In this document: positions 44,220 through 53,341 of the stretch, piece after piece
Layout: each line of letters opens with the position of its first letter
Position numbering within the stretch: position 1 is the stretch's first letter
Source of the DNA: CAILHX01 sp046155285
GTDB lineage: Bacteria > Pseudomonadota > Gammaproteobacteria > Burkholderiales > Methylophilaceae
NCBI GenBank assembly: GCA_046155285.1
Contig: JBJXEA010000010.1
Span: 72,815 to 136,814 of the forward strand
DNA: 64,000 bases
Direction: 5' to 3'
Notes under the pieces: generated by a model
Seen by the model: the letters and a program-made list of their open reading frames with translations, nothing else
Database searches by the model: none
What the model was told of the DNA's origin: nothing
Program-made: the position numbers and the translations under genes

Positions 44220-45767
44220 ATGATTCAAAATCTGGGGATAATGTGTGCGATGACGATAAACGACATGTTTGACCCAGAACAATTCCGCCACAGCGGCCAT
44301 GCGCTAATAGACCTGCTGGCCGAACATTTGGCCACCAATATTGAAGGCACAGGCAAGGTGATGGACTGGCAAGCGCCTGAAATCGCAGAGCGGCAATGGC
44401 AGCAAGCCTTGCCGCAGCGACCTACTCTTACGCCTGACAATTTCCTGAACAAGCTACGCGACGACATTCTACCTGCCGGTTTAGCCGTTCACCATCCCCG
44501 CAACATGGGGCATCAAGTCGCCATGCCACTACCTATGGCTGCGCTTTGTGACCTAGTCGCAGCACTCACCAATCAAGCCATGGCGGTGTATGAAGCCGGT
44601 CCTGCGGCCACGTTGATTGAGCGACAAGTCATCCAGTGGCTCGCTGAATTGATAGGCTGGCAAGGCGCTGAGGGCGTGCTAACGAGTGGCGGCGCACAAG
44701 CTAATCTCACCGCACTGCTGGCGGCTCGGCAGGTCAAGGCGGGGCCTGATGTTTGGAAAAACGGTGTCGCCAGTGGTACCCCGCTCAAAATCCTCGCCAG
44801 CGAGCACGCGCACTACTCGGTATCTCGCGCTGCCGGAATCATGGGCTTAGGCACAGAAGCCGTGATTAAAGTCGCCTCCGACGATGCTGGCCGCATGAAC
44901 GTGAATGCGCTCATCGCAGCGCACCAGCAAGCGGTTGAAAATGGTGACTATATCATCGCTGTAGTCGCCACCGCCGGCTGTACGCCCACCGGCAGCATAG
45001 ACCCGCTTGAGCCTATAGGCGCTTACTGCAACGCACAAAACCTGTGGCTGCATGTGGATGGCGCACATGGCGCATCCATGCTGCTCTCCAGCCAACATCG
45101 TGACAAATTACGCGGCATAGAACTCGCTGATTCTGTGGTGTGGGACGGCCACAAACTACTGTACATGCCCGCCCCCGTCTCCGCCGTGCTTTTCAAGAAT
45201 CCAGCGCACAGCTTTGCTGCTTTCGCGCAGGAAGCCTCTTACCTATTCCAAGGCGAATCCGCACAAGACGAAACCTACAACACCAGCTACCGCACGCTGG
45301 AGTGCACCAAGCGCATGATGGGCTTGAAGCTGTGGGCGGCGTTTTCGCTGTATGGCAAGGATGGGCTTGGAGCTTTGGTGGACAAGGTGTTTGCTACGGC
45401 AAGGTTGTTGGCCGAAAAGTTAAGCGCCGCTGATGATTTTGAACTACTGATGAAGCCGGAAACCAACATCGTGTGCTTTCGCTACCAATCCGGCAATCAA
45501 TCGGAATTAAGAAAAAAACTGGTAGAAAGCGGCGCATTTCACCTGACTCAAGTGAATCTACATGGGCAAATCTGGCTAAGAACCACGGTGATGAATCCGT
45601 TTACTACCGAGAATGATTTTGATGCCCTGATTCACCAAATACGCAAAAACCAAAGCAATAAAAAACTACAAGAACTGATTTTGGATGGGCTTGATTCACC
45701 ATCCAGCAATACATGGAACGAGCTGAAAGCCGAGTTGCAAACACCACATCCCAAACAACCCCGATAA
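44220..45767 (+). CDS. Group II PLP-dependent amino-acid decarboxylase
   Basis: 515 aa fold-I PLP enzyme of the aromatic-amino-acid/glutamate/diaminobutyrate decarboxylase group. The N-terminal HPRNMGHQVAMPLPM segment, the LTSGGAQANLTALLAAR PLP-phosphate loop, HVDGAHGAS with the PLP Asp, and the Schiff-base lysine in WDGHKLLYMP (Lys312 from this start) are all present. Substrate is not clear; diaminobutyrate-type decarboxylases are the closest by feel. Starts at 44220, 44241 and 44250 are all in frame; 44250 gives MTINDMFDPEQF and may be the real one. No operon partner is adjacent. Confidence 0.85.
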   Translation: MIQNLGIMCAMTINDMFDPEQFRHSGHALIDLLAEHLATNIEGTGKVMDWQAPEIAERQWQQALPQRPTLTPDNFLNKLRDDILPAGLAVHHPRNMGHQVAMPLPMAALCDLVAALTNQAMAVYEAGPAATLIERQVIQWLAELIGWQGAEGVLTSGGAQANLTALLAARQVKAGPDVWKNGVASGTPLKILASEHAHYSVSRAAGIMGLGTEAVIKVASDDAGRMNVNALIAAHQQAVENGDYIIAVVATAGCTPTGSIDPLEPIGAYCNAQNLWLHVDGAHGASMLLSSQHRDKLRGIELADSVVWDGHKLLYMPAPVSAVLFKNPAHSFAAFAQEASYLFQGESAQDETYNTSYRTLECTKRMMGLKLWAAFSLYGKDGLGALVDKVFATARLLAEKLSAADDFELLMKPETNIVCFRYQSGNQSELRKKLVESGAFHLTQVNLHGQIWLRTTVMNPFTTENDFDALIHQIRKNQSNKKLQELILDGLDSPSSNTWNELKAELQTPHPKQPR

Positions 45768-45793
45768 ATTAGTGATTTTGCGCTTTGGATATA

Positions 45794-46456
45794 CTACTTG
45801 TTGCTAGCTCTACGAGCCTCCCCAACTGTTGAGATTATCTCAGCACCTCTATGCACCCAGTCAACAAGGGAATAATCATCTGGTAATGGTTCGGGAAGAT
45901 TGCCGTCCCACGACCCAAGTAAATTAAGTGCTGGCAATTCCAGCGCCTGGCTTCCCGCATAACCAATAGAAAAGTTCAGTTTTGTTGAACTAATCCGGTC
46001 AGTAATCACTTGAACAGTGAGCGATTTACCCCCAACTTGAATCGCCACAGGCGTTTCCAAATGCCCATCTGGTACTGATATAGCGCCCTGAGGGAAAGCA
46101 GTATGAAGGGATAATATGGGAATATGTAATCCTAAGTCTAAAAATGCAAAAGGATTGCTAGCGAGAGTGGTTGTTACACCTTCTTTTTCAACACCAAAAT
46201 AGAATGCAGCTAATCGTAAATAGACAAGCCTCTGTTTAGGTGCCTTGTCGCGTTCAATTTCCGCACCAAACTCGCCATTATTAAATCGCAACATTCGGAT
46301 AGTTCCGGACGTCTCGCCACCGCTCACATTTTTAAGCTCAATGATGCCAAAACATTGCCACGCAGAATCAAATTTGCAAGTGCTTTCCCCAATCGCTGGA
46401 GAACTGCAGACCATATATGCAACAAGTAATAAGGCTCTCCATTTTGATGTTTTCAT
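45794..46456 (-). CDS. Exported hypothetical protein
   Basis: 220 aa. A signal peptide is visible (MKTSKWRALLLVAYMVCSSPAIG, cleavage near IGE). The mature start has two Cys (STCKFDSAWQCFG) likely to form a disulfide, and the rest is beta-rich without motifs I recognise (VAIQVGGKSLTVQVITDRIS). It overlaps by one base the stop of the RelE-type toxin gene, so it may be read with the toxin-antitoxin unit. No function is proposed. Confidence 0.6.
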   Translation of the reverse strand: MKTSKWRALLLVAYMVCSSPAIGESTCKFDSAWQCFGIIELKNVSGGETSGTIRMLRFNNGEFGAEIERDKAPKQRLVYLRLAAFYFGVEKEGVTTTLASNPFAFLDLGLHIPILSLHTAFPQGAISVPDGHLETPVAIQVGGKSLTVQVITDRISSTKLNFSIGYAGSQALELPALNLLGSWDGNLPEPLPDDYSLVDWVHRGAEIISTVGEARRASNK

Positions 46457-46722
46457 TACTTGTACACCTCACGCCTATGCCCAACAGCTACAGCCAACAC
46501 CACCAAGCGCTCATCCTGAATCTCGCAAATCACACGAAAATCTCCCACGCGGTAGCGCCACAAACCAGCTTTATTGGCTTTGAGTGGCTCTCCAAAATGA
46601 CGGGGGTTTTTGCAGCCTTCGATGCGTTCGTGCAGATAGTTCAGGATGCGATTGCGTTGCGGTGGGTCTAGTCGCATCAACTGGCTTTCAGCCACGTCCG
46701 CGATTTCAAGCGTCCAAGCCAA
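46456..46722 (-). CDS. RelE/ParE-family toxin
   Basis: 88 aa. The fold signature ANKAGLWRYRVGDFRVICEI and the ending LAVGHRREVY-type (VAVGHRREVYK) are those of RelE/ParE mRNA interferase-type toxins; basic residues Arg56, Arg58 and Arg64-type positions and the C-terminal Tyr/Lys are retained. It overlaps the antitoxin gene by 17 bases, the usual coupled arrangement. Whether it cuts mRNA on the ribosome or targets gyrase is not decided by sequence. Confidence 0.88.
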   Translation of the reverse strand: MAWTLEIADVAESQLMRLDPPQRNRILNYLHERIEGCKNPRHFGEPLKANKAGLWRYRVGDFRVICEIQDERLVVLAVAVGHRREVYK

Positions 46723-46918
46723 GCTCTTGTCTCAACTGGTTTAAGGGTTTGGAGGTTTTTGTCTGTGCAAGCGCCGCTTCGGCTAATTCAGCGTCTTCAA
46801 TATCTTCCAGCATACGCAAGATAGCCTCGCGCACCAAGTCGCTCTTGCTACGTTGGCGTAGCTTGGCAAGGCTATCTAGCTGGCTTTCCAATTCACTTTC
46901 TATTCTGACGGCTAACAT
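46706..46918 (-). CDS. Ribbon-helix-helix antitoxin
   Basis: 70 aa. The N-terminal strand MLAVRIESELESQLDSLAKL and helix RSKSDLVREAILRMLEDIED are typical of RHH DNA-binding antitoxins that repress their own operon; the C-terminal tail (KPLNQLRQELGLDA) would wrap the toxin. First gene of the pair. Confidence 0.88.
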   Translation of the reverse strand: MLAVRIESELESQLDSLAKLRQRSKSDLVREAILRMLEDIEDAELAEAALAQTKTSKPLNQLRQELGLDA

Positions 46919-46945
46919 GACGTACTCCGTATGACAATGTACGAC
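46919..46945 (-). promoter_or_regulatory. Possible antitoxin operator
   Basis: An imperfect inverted repeat GACGTAC...GTACGAC sits directly against the antitoxin start, with further GTCATAC-like copies between. RHH antitoxins bind short inverted repeats at such sites; assignment here is by position. Confidence 0.35.
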
Positions 46946-47061
46946 AAATACTGATACGAACCGACAGGAAAGTCAACAAGCGCCTCTACTCACGCCATAA
47001 ATAACGATAAACAAACTCCGCACGCTTCACAACTTCCTGAACGAACTAGACAACACGCTTG

Positions 47062-47832
47062 CTACAAATCAGCTTCCCAAGCGTTGCCATAGACTTTTCC
47101 GTTACGTGACAGAATGAACATCTGGTACATGCTGGTGAACCACATGAAAGTGGAAGCTACGCTGTAGCCAATGCCGCCTATGATGGTAAGCCAGGCAAAT
47201 CCAGGAGCCAATTTTGTCAGCCACCACGAGAGTACATCCAGAATCAGGAAGCCGAACGGGAAGGCTATCGCCAGTATCTTCAGCGTTCTCGGTACGTTCA
47301 CCGCAAAGCTGAAAATAAAGCCCACAAAAAAGAATATGAATGCAATACCGAACAGGTGGATGTGCGAAACACGCGTCAAACTCTGGATGCTGGCACCTGT
47401 GTCAATAGCGGCCACTTTTTTGACTTCTTCGAACTTAGTGAAGTCAGGGATGCCGGGAAGCTGACTGTGGCACATGACGCAATTTTGCTGAAAAACACCT
47501 TTGAAATGGGAATCCCACCGCGCGTGCGGAGCCCCTTCCTGCGCCCACTTGATGATTTCGATGCGAGTTTCAACGGGCGCCTTATCTTTCATTGCACCGT
47601 TCAGCATACTTTCCAGCTTGCTTCCGCTTCGGTTGCCGTAGTAACTATAGACTATGTCATCCACCGACAGGCCAACCTTGCCGTCCGCCATGCCGTGCGT
47701 CAGCATAATCTGCAAGCCAGCCATACACAAACCCACACCTATCACGAGCAGATAGCCGGCAAACAATGCCTTAATTGGTGCCGGCATGTTGGGTAGATTC
47801 AACCAGGTCATATTGGAAGGAGTGAATTTCAT
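47062..47832 (-). CDS. Integral membrane protein with one c-type haem motif
   Basis: 256 aa. An N-terminal membrane segment (residues about 21-45) is followed by an extracytoplasmic domain with the haem-attachment motif CVMCH (Cys118, Cys121, His122), and then three or four membrane segments (156-178, 184-206, 212-240), the first preceded by RVSHIHLFG with possible axial His residues. The layout predicts a membrane c-type cytochrome facing the periplasm. Family name not recognised with certainty. Downstream of the complex I operon and its DUF2818 gene, on the same strand, which hints at a respiratory role but does not prove it. Confidence 0.75.
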   Translation of the reverse strand: MKFTPSNMTWLNLPNMPAPIKALFAGYLLVIGVGLCMAGLQIMLTHGMADGKVGLSVDDIVYSYYGNRSGSKLESMLNGAMKDKAPVETRIEIIKWAQEGAPHARWDSHFKGVFQQNCVMCHSQLPGIPDFTKFEEVKKVAAIDTGASIQSLTRVSHIHLFGIAFIFFFVGFIFSFAVNVPRTLKILAIAFPFGFLILDVLSWWLTKLAPGFAWLTIIGGIGYSVASTFMWFTSMYQMFILSRNGKVYGNAWEADL

Positions 47833-47941
47833 TGTTGATTCTCTTTAATTAAAAGGACATTTTGATTCTATTGCTGAATCATGGCGCAAACAGGCTTAGG
47901 CCTGATGTCAGGAACGGCGCAATTGATTATTTTCAGCGATA

Positions 47942-48232
47942 TTATTTCCGCCACAAATACCGATAAACAAAACCCGGAAAAGCGAACACCAAAAACAAAC
48001 AAGCGGTGACCGCGTAGAACTCCCAGTGCTGCTTGGCGACTTGTCCCATGGTTTTGCTTTCAACTAGATAGGCGATGCCGCCCATGACGAAGTAGAGAAT
48101 AATAATTTCCAGCAGATGCCAGCCGAAGTGTTTAGATTTCAACGGAATAACGTAGAACAGGCGTTCGCTGAACCAGGGCAGATTGGCAGCTAGAAAAGCG
48201 AGTAGCAGGAGGATGGTGATGGAGGTATTCAT
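47942..48232 (-). CDS. DUF2818 family membrane protein
   Basis: 96 aa with three hydrophobic segments (NTSITILLLLAFLAANLPWF, then HLLEIIILYFVMGGIAYLVE and AVTACLFLVFAFPGFVYRYL). This small family is regularly found right after nuoN in betaproteobacteria, which suggests a link to complex I or its assembly; the function is unknown. The ending FVYRYLWRK is typical. Confidence 0.8.
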   Translation of the reverse strand: MNTSITILLLLAFLAANLPWFSERLFYVIPLKSKHFGWHLLEIIILYFVMGGIAYLVESKTMGQVAKQHWEFYAVTACLFLVFAFPGFVYRYLWRK

Positions 48233-48261
48233 TAACGTGATGCCCTAGGTTGAGACTGGAT

Positions 48262-48369
48262 ATAATTCTTTTCAAAATCAAAGGCTGGCAAGGCGCACGA
48301 GCGCACACAGTAGGCCTAGTACGGCAAGCGAGTGCAACGCCACCAGCGTTTGATTTTGCAAAGAATTAT
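48262..48369. repeat. MITE-like hairpin element at the nuoN stop
   Basis: About 108 bases fold back on themselves: ATAATTCTTT / AAAGAATTAT at the ends, then AAAATCAAA / TTTGATTTT and GCTGG / CCAGC inside, with a GC-rich centre (GTAGGCCTAGTAC). The right end runs into the nuoN stop codon. It may act as a terminator or mRNA-stabilising hairpin between nuoN and the DUF2818 gene. Confidence 0.8.
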
Positions 48370-49820
48370 CATTGGATGCTGTGCAGAATGGCGTAAGCGC
48401 AGAGCTCCATCATGCGCTGCGGGAACAAACCCAGCGCCAGCATGGCGAGGCCATTGAGGCTGAGTATCACGGCCATGTCCATAGGTGGCTTGATGGGTTC
48501 TTTGTCCAGCGGCTCGTCGAAGTAGATGAGCTTGACCACACGCAGGTAGTAAAACGCGCCTATGGCTGCCATCAGCACTGCGAATACCACTAGCCACACG
48601 AAGCCCGCTTGCAATGCCGCTTGTAACACGGCGAATTTAGCGTAGAAACCTATCGTGGGTGGCACGCCGGCCATGGAGAACATCAGCAGCAGCATGAGGA
48701 AGGCGTACCAGGGGTGACGTTGATTCAGGCCACGCAGGTCGTCCAATTCTTCGGCCTCGAAGCCTTTGCGCGACAGCAGCAATATCATGCCGAAGCCGCC
48801 CAAGGTCATCAGCACGTAGGCGGCGGTGTAGAACATGGAGGAAATGAAGCCGTTGAGGTTGCCGCTCAAGAAGCCGTATAAGATGAAGCCGACATGCGAG
48901 ATGGTGGAATAGGCCAACATACGTTTCAGATTGGTTTGGGCGATGGCGGTGATGTTGCCGATGATGAGCGACATGACGGCCATGATGACTAGCATACCTT
49001 GCCAATCCGCCACCATGCCTTGCAGGCCTTGAATCAACAAGCGCATGACGAGAGCAAAAGCGGCCAACTTGGTGACTGAGCCAATGAACAGCGTCACCGC
49101 CGTGGGTGAGCCGTGATACACGTCTGGTATCCACATATGGAACGGCACCGCACCCAGCTTGAACGCCAGACCAGCGACTATAAACACAAGACCCAGCACC
49201 AACACAGCGTGGTCGCCAGTCGCCGCCCAAATGGACGCATTGATTTCGCCGATAGAAAGCGTGCCGGTCGCGCCATAGAACATGGACATGCCGTAGAGCA
49301 ACATACCGGAGGCTAGTGCGCCTAGGACGAAGTATTTCATGGCGGCTTCGGTGGCACGGGCGTTATCACGGTCTAGCGCCACCAATGAGTAGAGGCACAG
49401 CGAAAGCAGCTCTAAACCCATGTACAGACTGAGTAAATTCGCGCCTGATACCATCACCATCATGCCCAGCATAGCGAGCAGTACCAGCACATAGAATTCG
49501 CCGCGATACATGCCACGTAAAGCAATATAGGTGCGGGTATAAATCAGCACCATCGAGGTGGCAAGATAGATCATCAACTTCAACACATCCGCCATCGGGT
49601 CGTCCACGAACATGCCACTGAAAGCCAGTGAGACGGATGGGATGTGCGTCAATATAGTCATCGCCGCCGCGCCCAACAAAGTGATTTGGCTGAGTGAGAA
49701 GGTGATAAAACGCGTCTTTTCCGTCAAGAATAGGTCAACGAGCAGAATCACCATAGCCATGGTCAGCACGAAAACTTCGGGCAGCGCAGTGATGATGTCG
49801 CTCATTATGTTATCCATCAC
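48369..49820 (-). CDS. nuoN: NADH-quinone oxidoreductase subunit N
   Basis: 483 aa antiporter-like proton-channel subunit of complex I with about 14 membrane helices. The family segments YFVLGALASGMLLYG, FKLGAVPFHMWIPDVYHG and FAVLQAALQAG are visible, with the Lys of the LKRMLAYSTISHVG stretch and the Glu of helix 5 type (GLELLSL). ATG 49805 (MSDIITALPEV) is a plausible alternative start. It overlaps nuoM by 4 bases. Confidence 0.97.
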   Translation of the reverse strand: MMDNIMSDIITALPEVFVLTMAMVILLVDLFLTEKTRFITFSLSQITLLGAAAMTILTHIPSVSLAFSGMFVDDPMADVLKLMIYLATSMVLIYTRTYIALRGMYRGEFYVLVLLAMLGMMVMVSGANLLSLYMGLELLSLCLYSLVALDRDNARATEAAMKYFVLGALASGMLLYGMSMFYGATGTLSIGEINASIWAATGDHAVLVLGLVFIVAGLAFKLGAVPFHMWIPDVYHGSPTAVTLFIGSVTKLAAFALVMRLLIQGLQGMVADWQGMLVIMAVMSLIIGNITAIAQTNLKRMLAYSTISHVGFILYGFLSGNLNGFISSMFYTAAYVLMTLGGFGMILLLSRKGFEAEELDDLRGLNQRHPWYAFLMLLLMFSMAGVPPTIGFYAKFAVLQAALQAGFVWLVVFAVLMAAIGAFYYLRVVKLIYFDEPLDKEPIKPPMDMAVILSLNGLAMLALGLFPQRMMELCAYAILHSIQ

Positions 49821-51307
49821 ATCGCCCCCGGAATCTTGGTTTGCGCCAGATGCGCGAGTAGCTGAGTAACCGTGGCGTGGGTCATTTCAGTCAGCGGCAG
49901 CGGATAGAGACCAACGGCCAGAGTCATCACCGCGAGTATGCTCAAGAACAAAAACTCACGGCGGTTGATGTCGGTGAGCTCCGCCACATGATGGTTGGCG
50001 ACGTCCCCAAAATACACACGCTTCACCATCCACAGCGTATAAGCCGCGCCAAAGATGAGCGTGGTTGCAGCGAGAAAAGCAAACCAGAAATTAGCCTGCA
50101 ACGCCCCCAGAATCACCATGAATTCGCCCACAAAACCGGAGGTGCCTGGCAGGCCAGTATTGGCCATGGCAAACAGCACGGCAAACGCCGTAAATACCGG
50201 CATGGTGTTGACCACACCGCCGTAATCAGCGATCTGGCGTGAGTGCATGCGGTCATATAACACGCCCACGCACAGAAACAACGCGCCGGAGACGAAGCCA
50301 TGCGAGATCATCTGCACAATGCCGCCTTCCATGCCCAGCGGGTTGAAGATGAAGAAGCCCAGCGTGACGAAGCCCATGTGTGAAATGGAGGAATAGGCGA
50401 TGAGTTTTTTCATGTCTTGCTGCACCAGTGCGACAAAAGCGATGTAAATGACGGCGATCAAAGACAAGGTAATCACAAAATCGGCTAAGTAATGCGAAGC
50501 ATCCGGCGCGATAGGCATGGCGAAACGCAAGAAACCATACGCCCCCAATTTCAACGCAATTGCCGCCAGCACCACAGAGCCACCAGTAGGCGCTTCCACG
50601 TGGGCATCCGGCAACCAGGTATGCACTGGCCACATCGGCACCTTGACCGAAAACGCGGCAAAGAAGGCGAGAAAAATGAGAATCTGCACATTCAGCGGCA
50701 TCGGCAATTGGTAGTAATCCACCAGCTCAAAGCTATTGGTTTGCAAGAATAAATAGATGAACGCCACCAGCATCAACAGCGAACCGACCAGGGTATAGAG
50801 GAAGAACTTGATCGTCGCATAGACACGATTCGGCCCGCCCCATACACCGATAATCAAAAACATGGGAATGAGCATGGCCTCCCAAAACACGTAAAACAGG
50901 ATGGCGTCTATCGCCGAGAACACGCCTATCATCAGCCCCGACATGATGAGAAAAGCGGCGTTATACTGCGCGATGCGGCTCTTGATGACCTCCCAACCCG
51001 CCAGTACGACGATTACTGTAGTGAAGCTGGTGAGCAGGATAAGTGGTACGGCGATGCCGTCTGCCCCCAAGTGGTAATGAATGTTGAAGCTGGGAATCCA
51101 GTTGTAACCTTCTTCAAACTGAAAGCCGCCATCGGCGCGGTTGAAGCGCGTCCACAAAGGCAAAGTAACCAGAAAGCTCAGCACACTGCCGACCAACGCC
51201 ACCCAACGCGCCACATGGGCATTGCGGTCGCCGCCGGTGAATAGCACGGCAATGCCGGAGAATATCGGCACCCAGATGGACAATGTGAGGAGTTGGTTAT
51301 CGAACAT
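49817..51307 (-). CDS. nuoM: NADH-quinone oxidoreductase subunit M
   Basis: 496 aa antiporter-like membrane subunit. PMWPVHTWLPDAHVEAPTGG, LIAYSSISHMGFVTLG and the Glu-containing YVFWEAMLIPMFLIIG segments identify it. It abuts nuoL directly. Confidence 0.97.
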   Translation of the reverse strand: MFDNQLLTLSIWVPIFSGIAVLFTGGDRNAHVARWVALVGSVLSFLVTLPLWTRFNRADGGFQFEEGYNWIPSFNIHYHLGADGIAVPLILLTSFTTVIVVLAGWEVIKSRIAQYNAAFLIMSGLMIGVFSAIDAILFYVFWEAMLIPMFLIIGVWGGPNRVYATIKFFLYTLVGSLLMLVAFIYLFLQTNSFELVDYYQLPMPLNVQILIFLAFFAAFSVKVPMWPVHTWLPDAHVEAPTGGSVVLAAIALKLGAYGFLRFAMPIAPDASHYLADFVITLSLIAVIYIAFVALVQQDMKKLIAYSSISHMGFVTLGFFIFNPLGMEGGIVQMISHGFVSGALFLCVGVLYDRMHSRQIADYGGVVNTMPVFTAFAVLFAMANTGLPGTSGFVGEFMVILGALQANFWFAFLAATTLIFGAAYTLWMVKRVYFGDVANHHVAELTDINRREFLFLSILAVMTLAVGLYPLPLTEMTHATVTQLLAHLAQTKIPGAM

Positions 51308-53338
51308 TTAATTCTTCATGAATAAGGTAAGTAGCAGGAACGCGCCGATAATCATGGCGAAGGCGTAATGGTAGATTAGGCCCGATTGCAACTGGCGCAC
51401 CACCAGAGAAATACGCCCTATCAGCCGCGCTGTGCCGTTGACCAATATGCCGTCAATAATGGTCACTTCGCCGATTTGCCAAAGTTTATTGCCTATAAAG
51501 CGTGCGCCACCCGCTAGGTATTTTTCGTTGAAACTATCAAAGCCATACTTGTTTTCCATGATGTTGTAGAGCGCGATGCAGCGACGCTTGATCATCATCG
51601 GGATATGCGGGCGACGCATATAGAAGAAATGCGCCAACACCACACCAGCCGCGGCCAACAGAAACGGCATGGTGACGAAACTATGCAAACCCATGGCGAA
51701 AGCGCCCTGGAATTCATGTGCCAATTCGTGCATGGCGGGGTGCGCGTGGTGATTCACAAAAATCACGTCTTTGAAAAAATCTCCAAAGAGCATGGGTTGA
51801 ATGGTAAGGCCGCCGATGAAGAGAGAAGGTATCGCTAGCATAATGAGTGGAATGGTCACCACCCAAGGTGACTCGTGCGGAGTTCCGTGATGCTCGTCGT
51901 GGCCGTGGTGGTCATTGTGCTTTTCATCATGCGCATCTGCTTCGTGAGCCTCATGATGCGCTTCAGTGCTGAAGCGTGGCTTGCCGTGGAACACCAAGAA
52001 ATACATACGAAAAGAATAAAACGCCGTCACAAAAACGCCCACCATCACCGCAAAATAGGCAAAGCCACTTCCAGTGATATGCGTAGCCGCAACGGCCTCG
52101 ATAATGGAATCCTTGGAATAAAACCCAGACAAAAATGGCGTGCCTATCAGCGCCAGAGAGCCCACCAGTGAGGTGATCCAGGTAATCGGCATATATTTGC
52201 GCAGGCCACCCATTTTGCGAATGTCTTGCTCGTGGTGCATGCCCATAATCACCGAGCCAGCCGCGAGGAACAGCAAGGCTTTGAAGAAGGCATGTGTCAT
52301 CAGGTGGAAAATGGCCACCGAGTAAGCCGATGCCCCTAGCGCTACCGTCATGTAGCCCAGCTGCGAAAGAGTGGAATACGCTACCACGCGCTTGATGTCA
52401 TTCTGGATGATGCCGAGGAAACCCATGAACAGCGCGGTAATCGCGCCTATGATCATCACCGTTGAAAGTGCAGTAGTGGAAAGCTCAAACAAAGGCGACA
52501 TACGCGCCACCATAAAGATGCCCGCCGTCACCATCGTCGCGGCGTGGATCAACGCAGAAATAGGCGTAGGGCCTTCCATAGAATCAGGCAGCCACACATG
52601 CAATGGAACTTGCGCCGATTTACCCATCGCCCCCACAAACAGCAGCAAACAAGTCACTGTCATCAACGACCATTCGGTGCCGGGAATGATGCTCACCGTG
52701 GCATCGGCAAACTCAGGCGCGACTGAGAACACGGCGGCGTAATCCAGGCTGCCCAGATAGTGCAGCACCATGCCTATGCCCAGCAAAAAACCGAAGTCGC
52801 CGACGCGATTGACGAGGAAGGCTTTCATGTTGGCGTAAACCGCAGTGGGTCGCTTAAACCAGAAGCCGATCAACAGATAAGACACCAGTCCTACGGCCTC
52901 CCAGCCAAAGAACAACTGCATGAAGTTGTTGGACATGACCAACATCAACATGGCGAAAGTAAACAAAGATATATAGCTAAAGAAACGGCTGTAGCCCGGA
53001 TCTTCCGCCATATAGCCTATGGTGTAGATATGCACCATGAGCGAAACGAAGGTCACCACTACCATCATCATGGCGGATAAAGAATCTATCAAAAAGCCGA
53101 CTTCAAAGCTGGTGTCGCCGCTGGTGAGCCAGGTGTAGACCGCGCCATTAAAGGTGCGGCCAGCCAGCACGTCTTGCAACACGCATACCGACAAAGCAAA
53201 CGCTCCCGCCACACCCAGCACCGTGATCCAGTGTGCGGCGGCACGCGGCATATTGCGGCCAAACAGCCCCACCACCACCGCTGCAAACAAGGGGAGTAGA
53301 GGTGTTGCGAGATAAACTTGTTGCATATTGGTCATCAA
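51308..53338 (-). CDS. nuoL: NADH-quinone oxidoreductase subunit L, with His-rich loop
   Basis: 676 aa, the distal proton-channel subunit with the long lateral C-terminal helix. Key segments: FFGWEAVGLVSYLLIGFW, KSAQVPLHVWLPDSMEGPTP, VAYSTLSQLGYMTVALG. A loop near residues 457-487 is strikingly His/Asp/Glu-rich (about 30 residues with a dozen His), like a metal-binding spacer; loops of this type occur in other betaproteobacterial NuoL, so it may be ordinary. Confidence 0.97.
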   Translation of the reverse strand: MMTNMQQVYLATPLLPLFAAVVVGLFGRNMPRAAAHWITVLGVAGAFALSVCVLQDVLAGRTFNGAVYTWLTSGDTSFEVGFLIDSLSAMMMVVVTFVSLMVHIYTIGYMAEDPGYSRFFSYISLFTFAMLMLVMSNNFMQLFFGWEAVGLVSYLLIGFWFKRPTAVYANMKAFLVNRVGDFGFLLGIGMVLHYLGSLDYAAVFSVAPEFADATVSIIPGTEWSLMTVTCLLLFVGAMGKSAQVPLHVWLPDSMEGPTPISALIHAATMVTAGIFMVARMSPLFELSTTALSTVMIIGAITALFMGFLGIIQNDIKRVVAYSTLSQLGYMTVALGASAYSVAIFHLMTHAFFKALLFLAAGSVIMGMHHEQDIRKMGGLRKYMPITWITSLVGSLALIGTPFLSGFYSKDSIIEAVAATHITGSGFAYFAVMVGVFVTAFYSFRMYFLVFHGKPRFSTEAHHEAHEADAHDEKHNDHHGHDEHHGTPHESPWVVTIPLIMLAIPSLFIGGLTIQPMLFGDFFKDVIFVNHHAHPAMHELAHEFQGAFAMGLHSFVTMPFLLAAAGVVLAHFFYMRRPHIPMMIKRRCIALYNIMENKYGFDSFNEKYLAGGARFIGNKLWQIGEVTIIDGILVNGTARLIGRISLVVRQLQSGLIYHYAFAMIIGAFLLLTLFMKN

Positions 53339-53341
53339 GCG

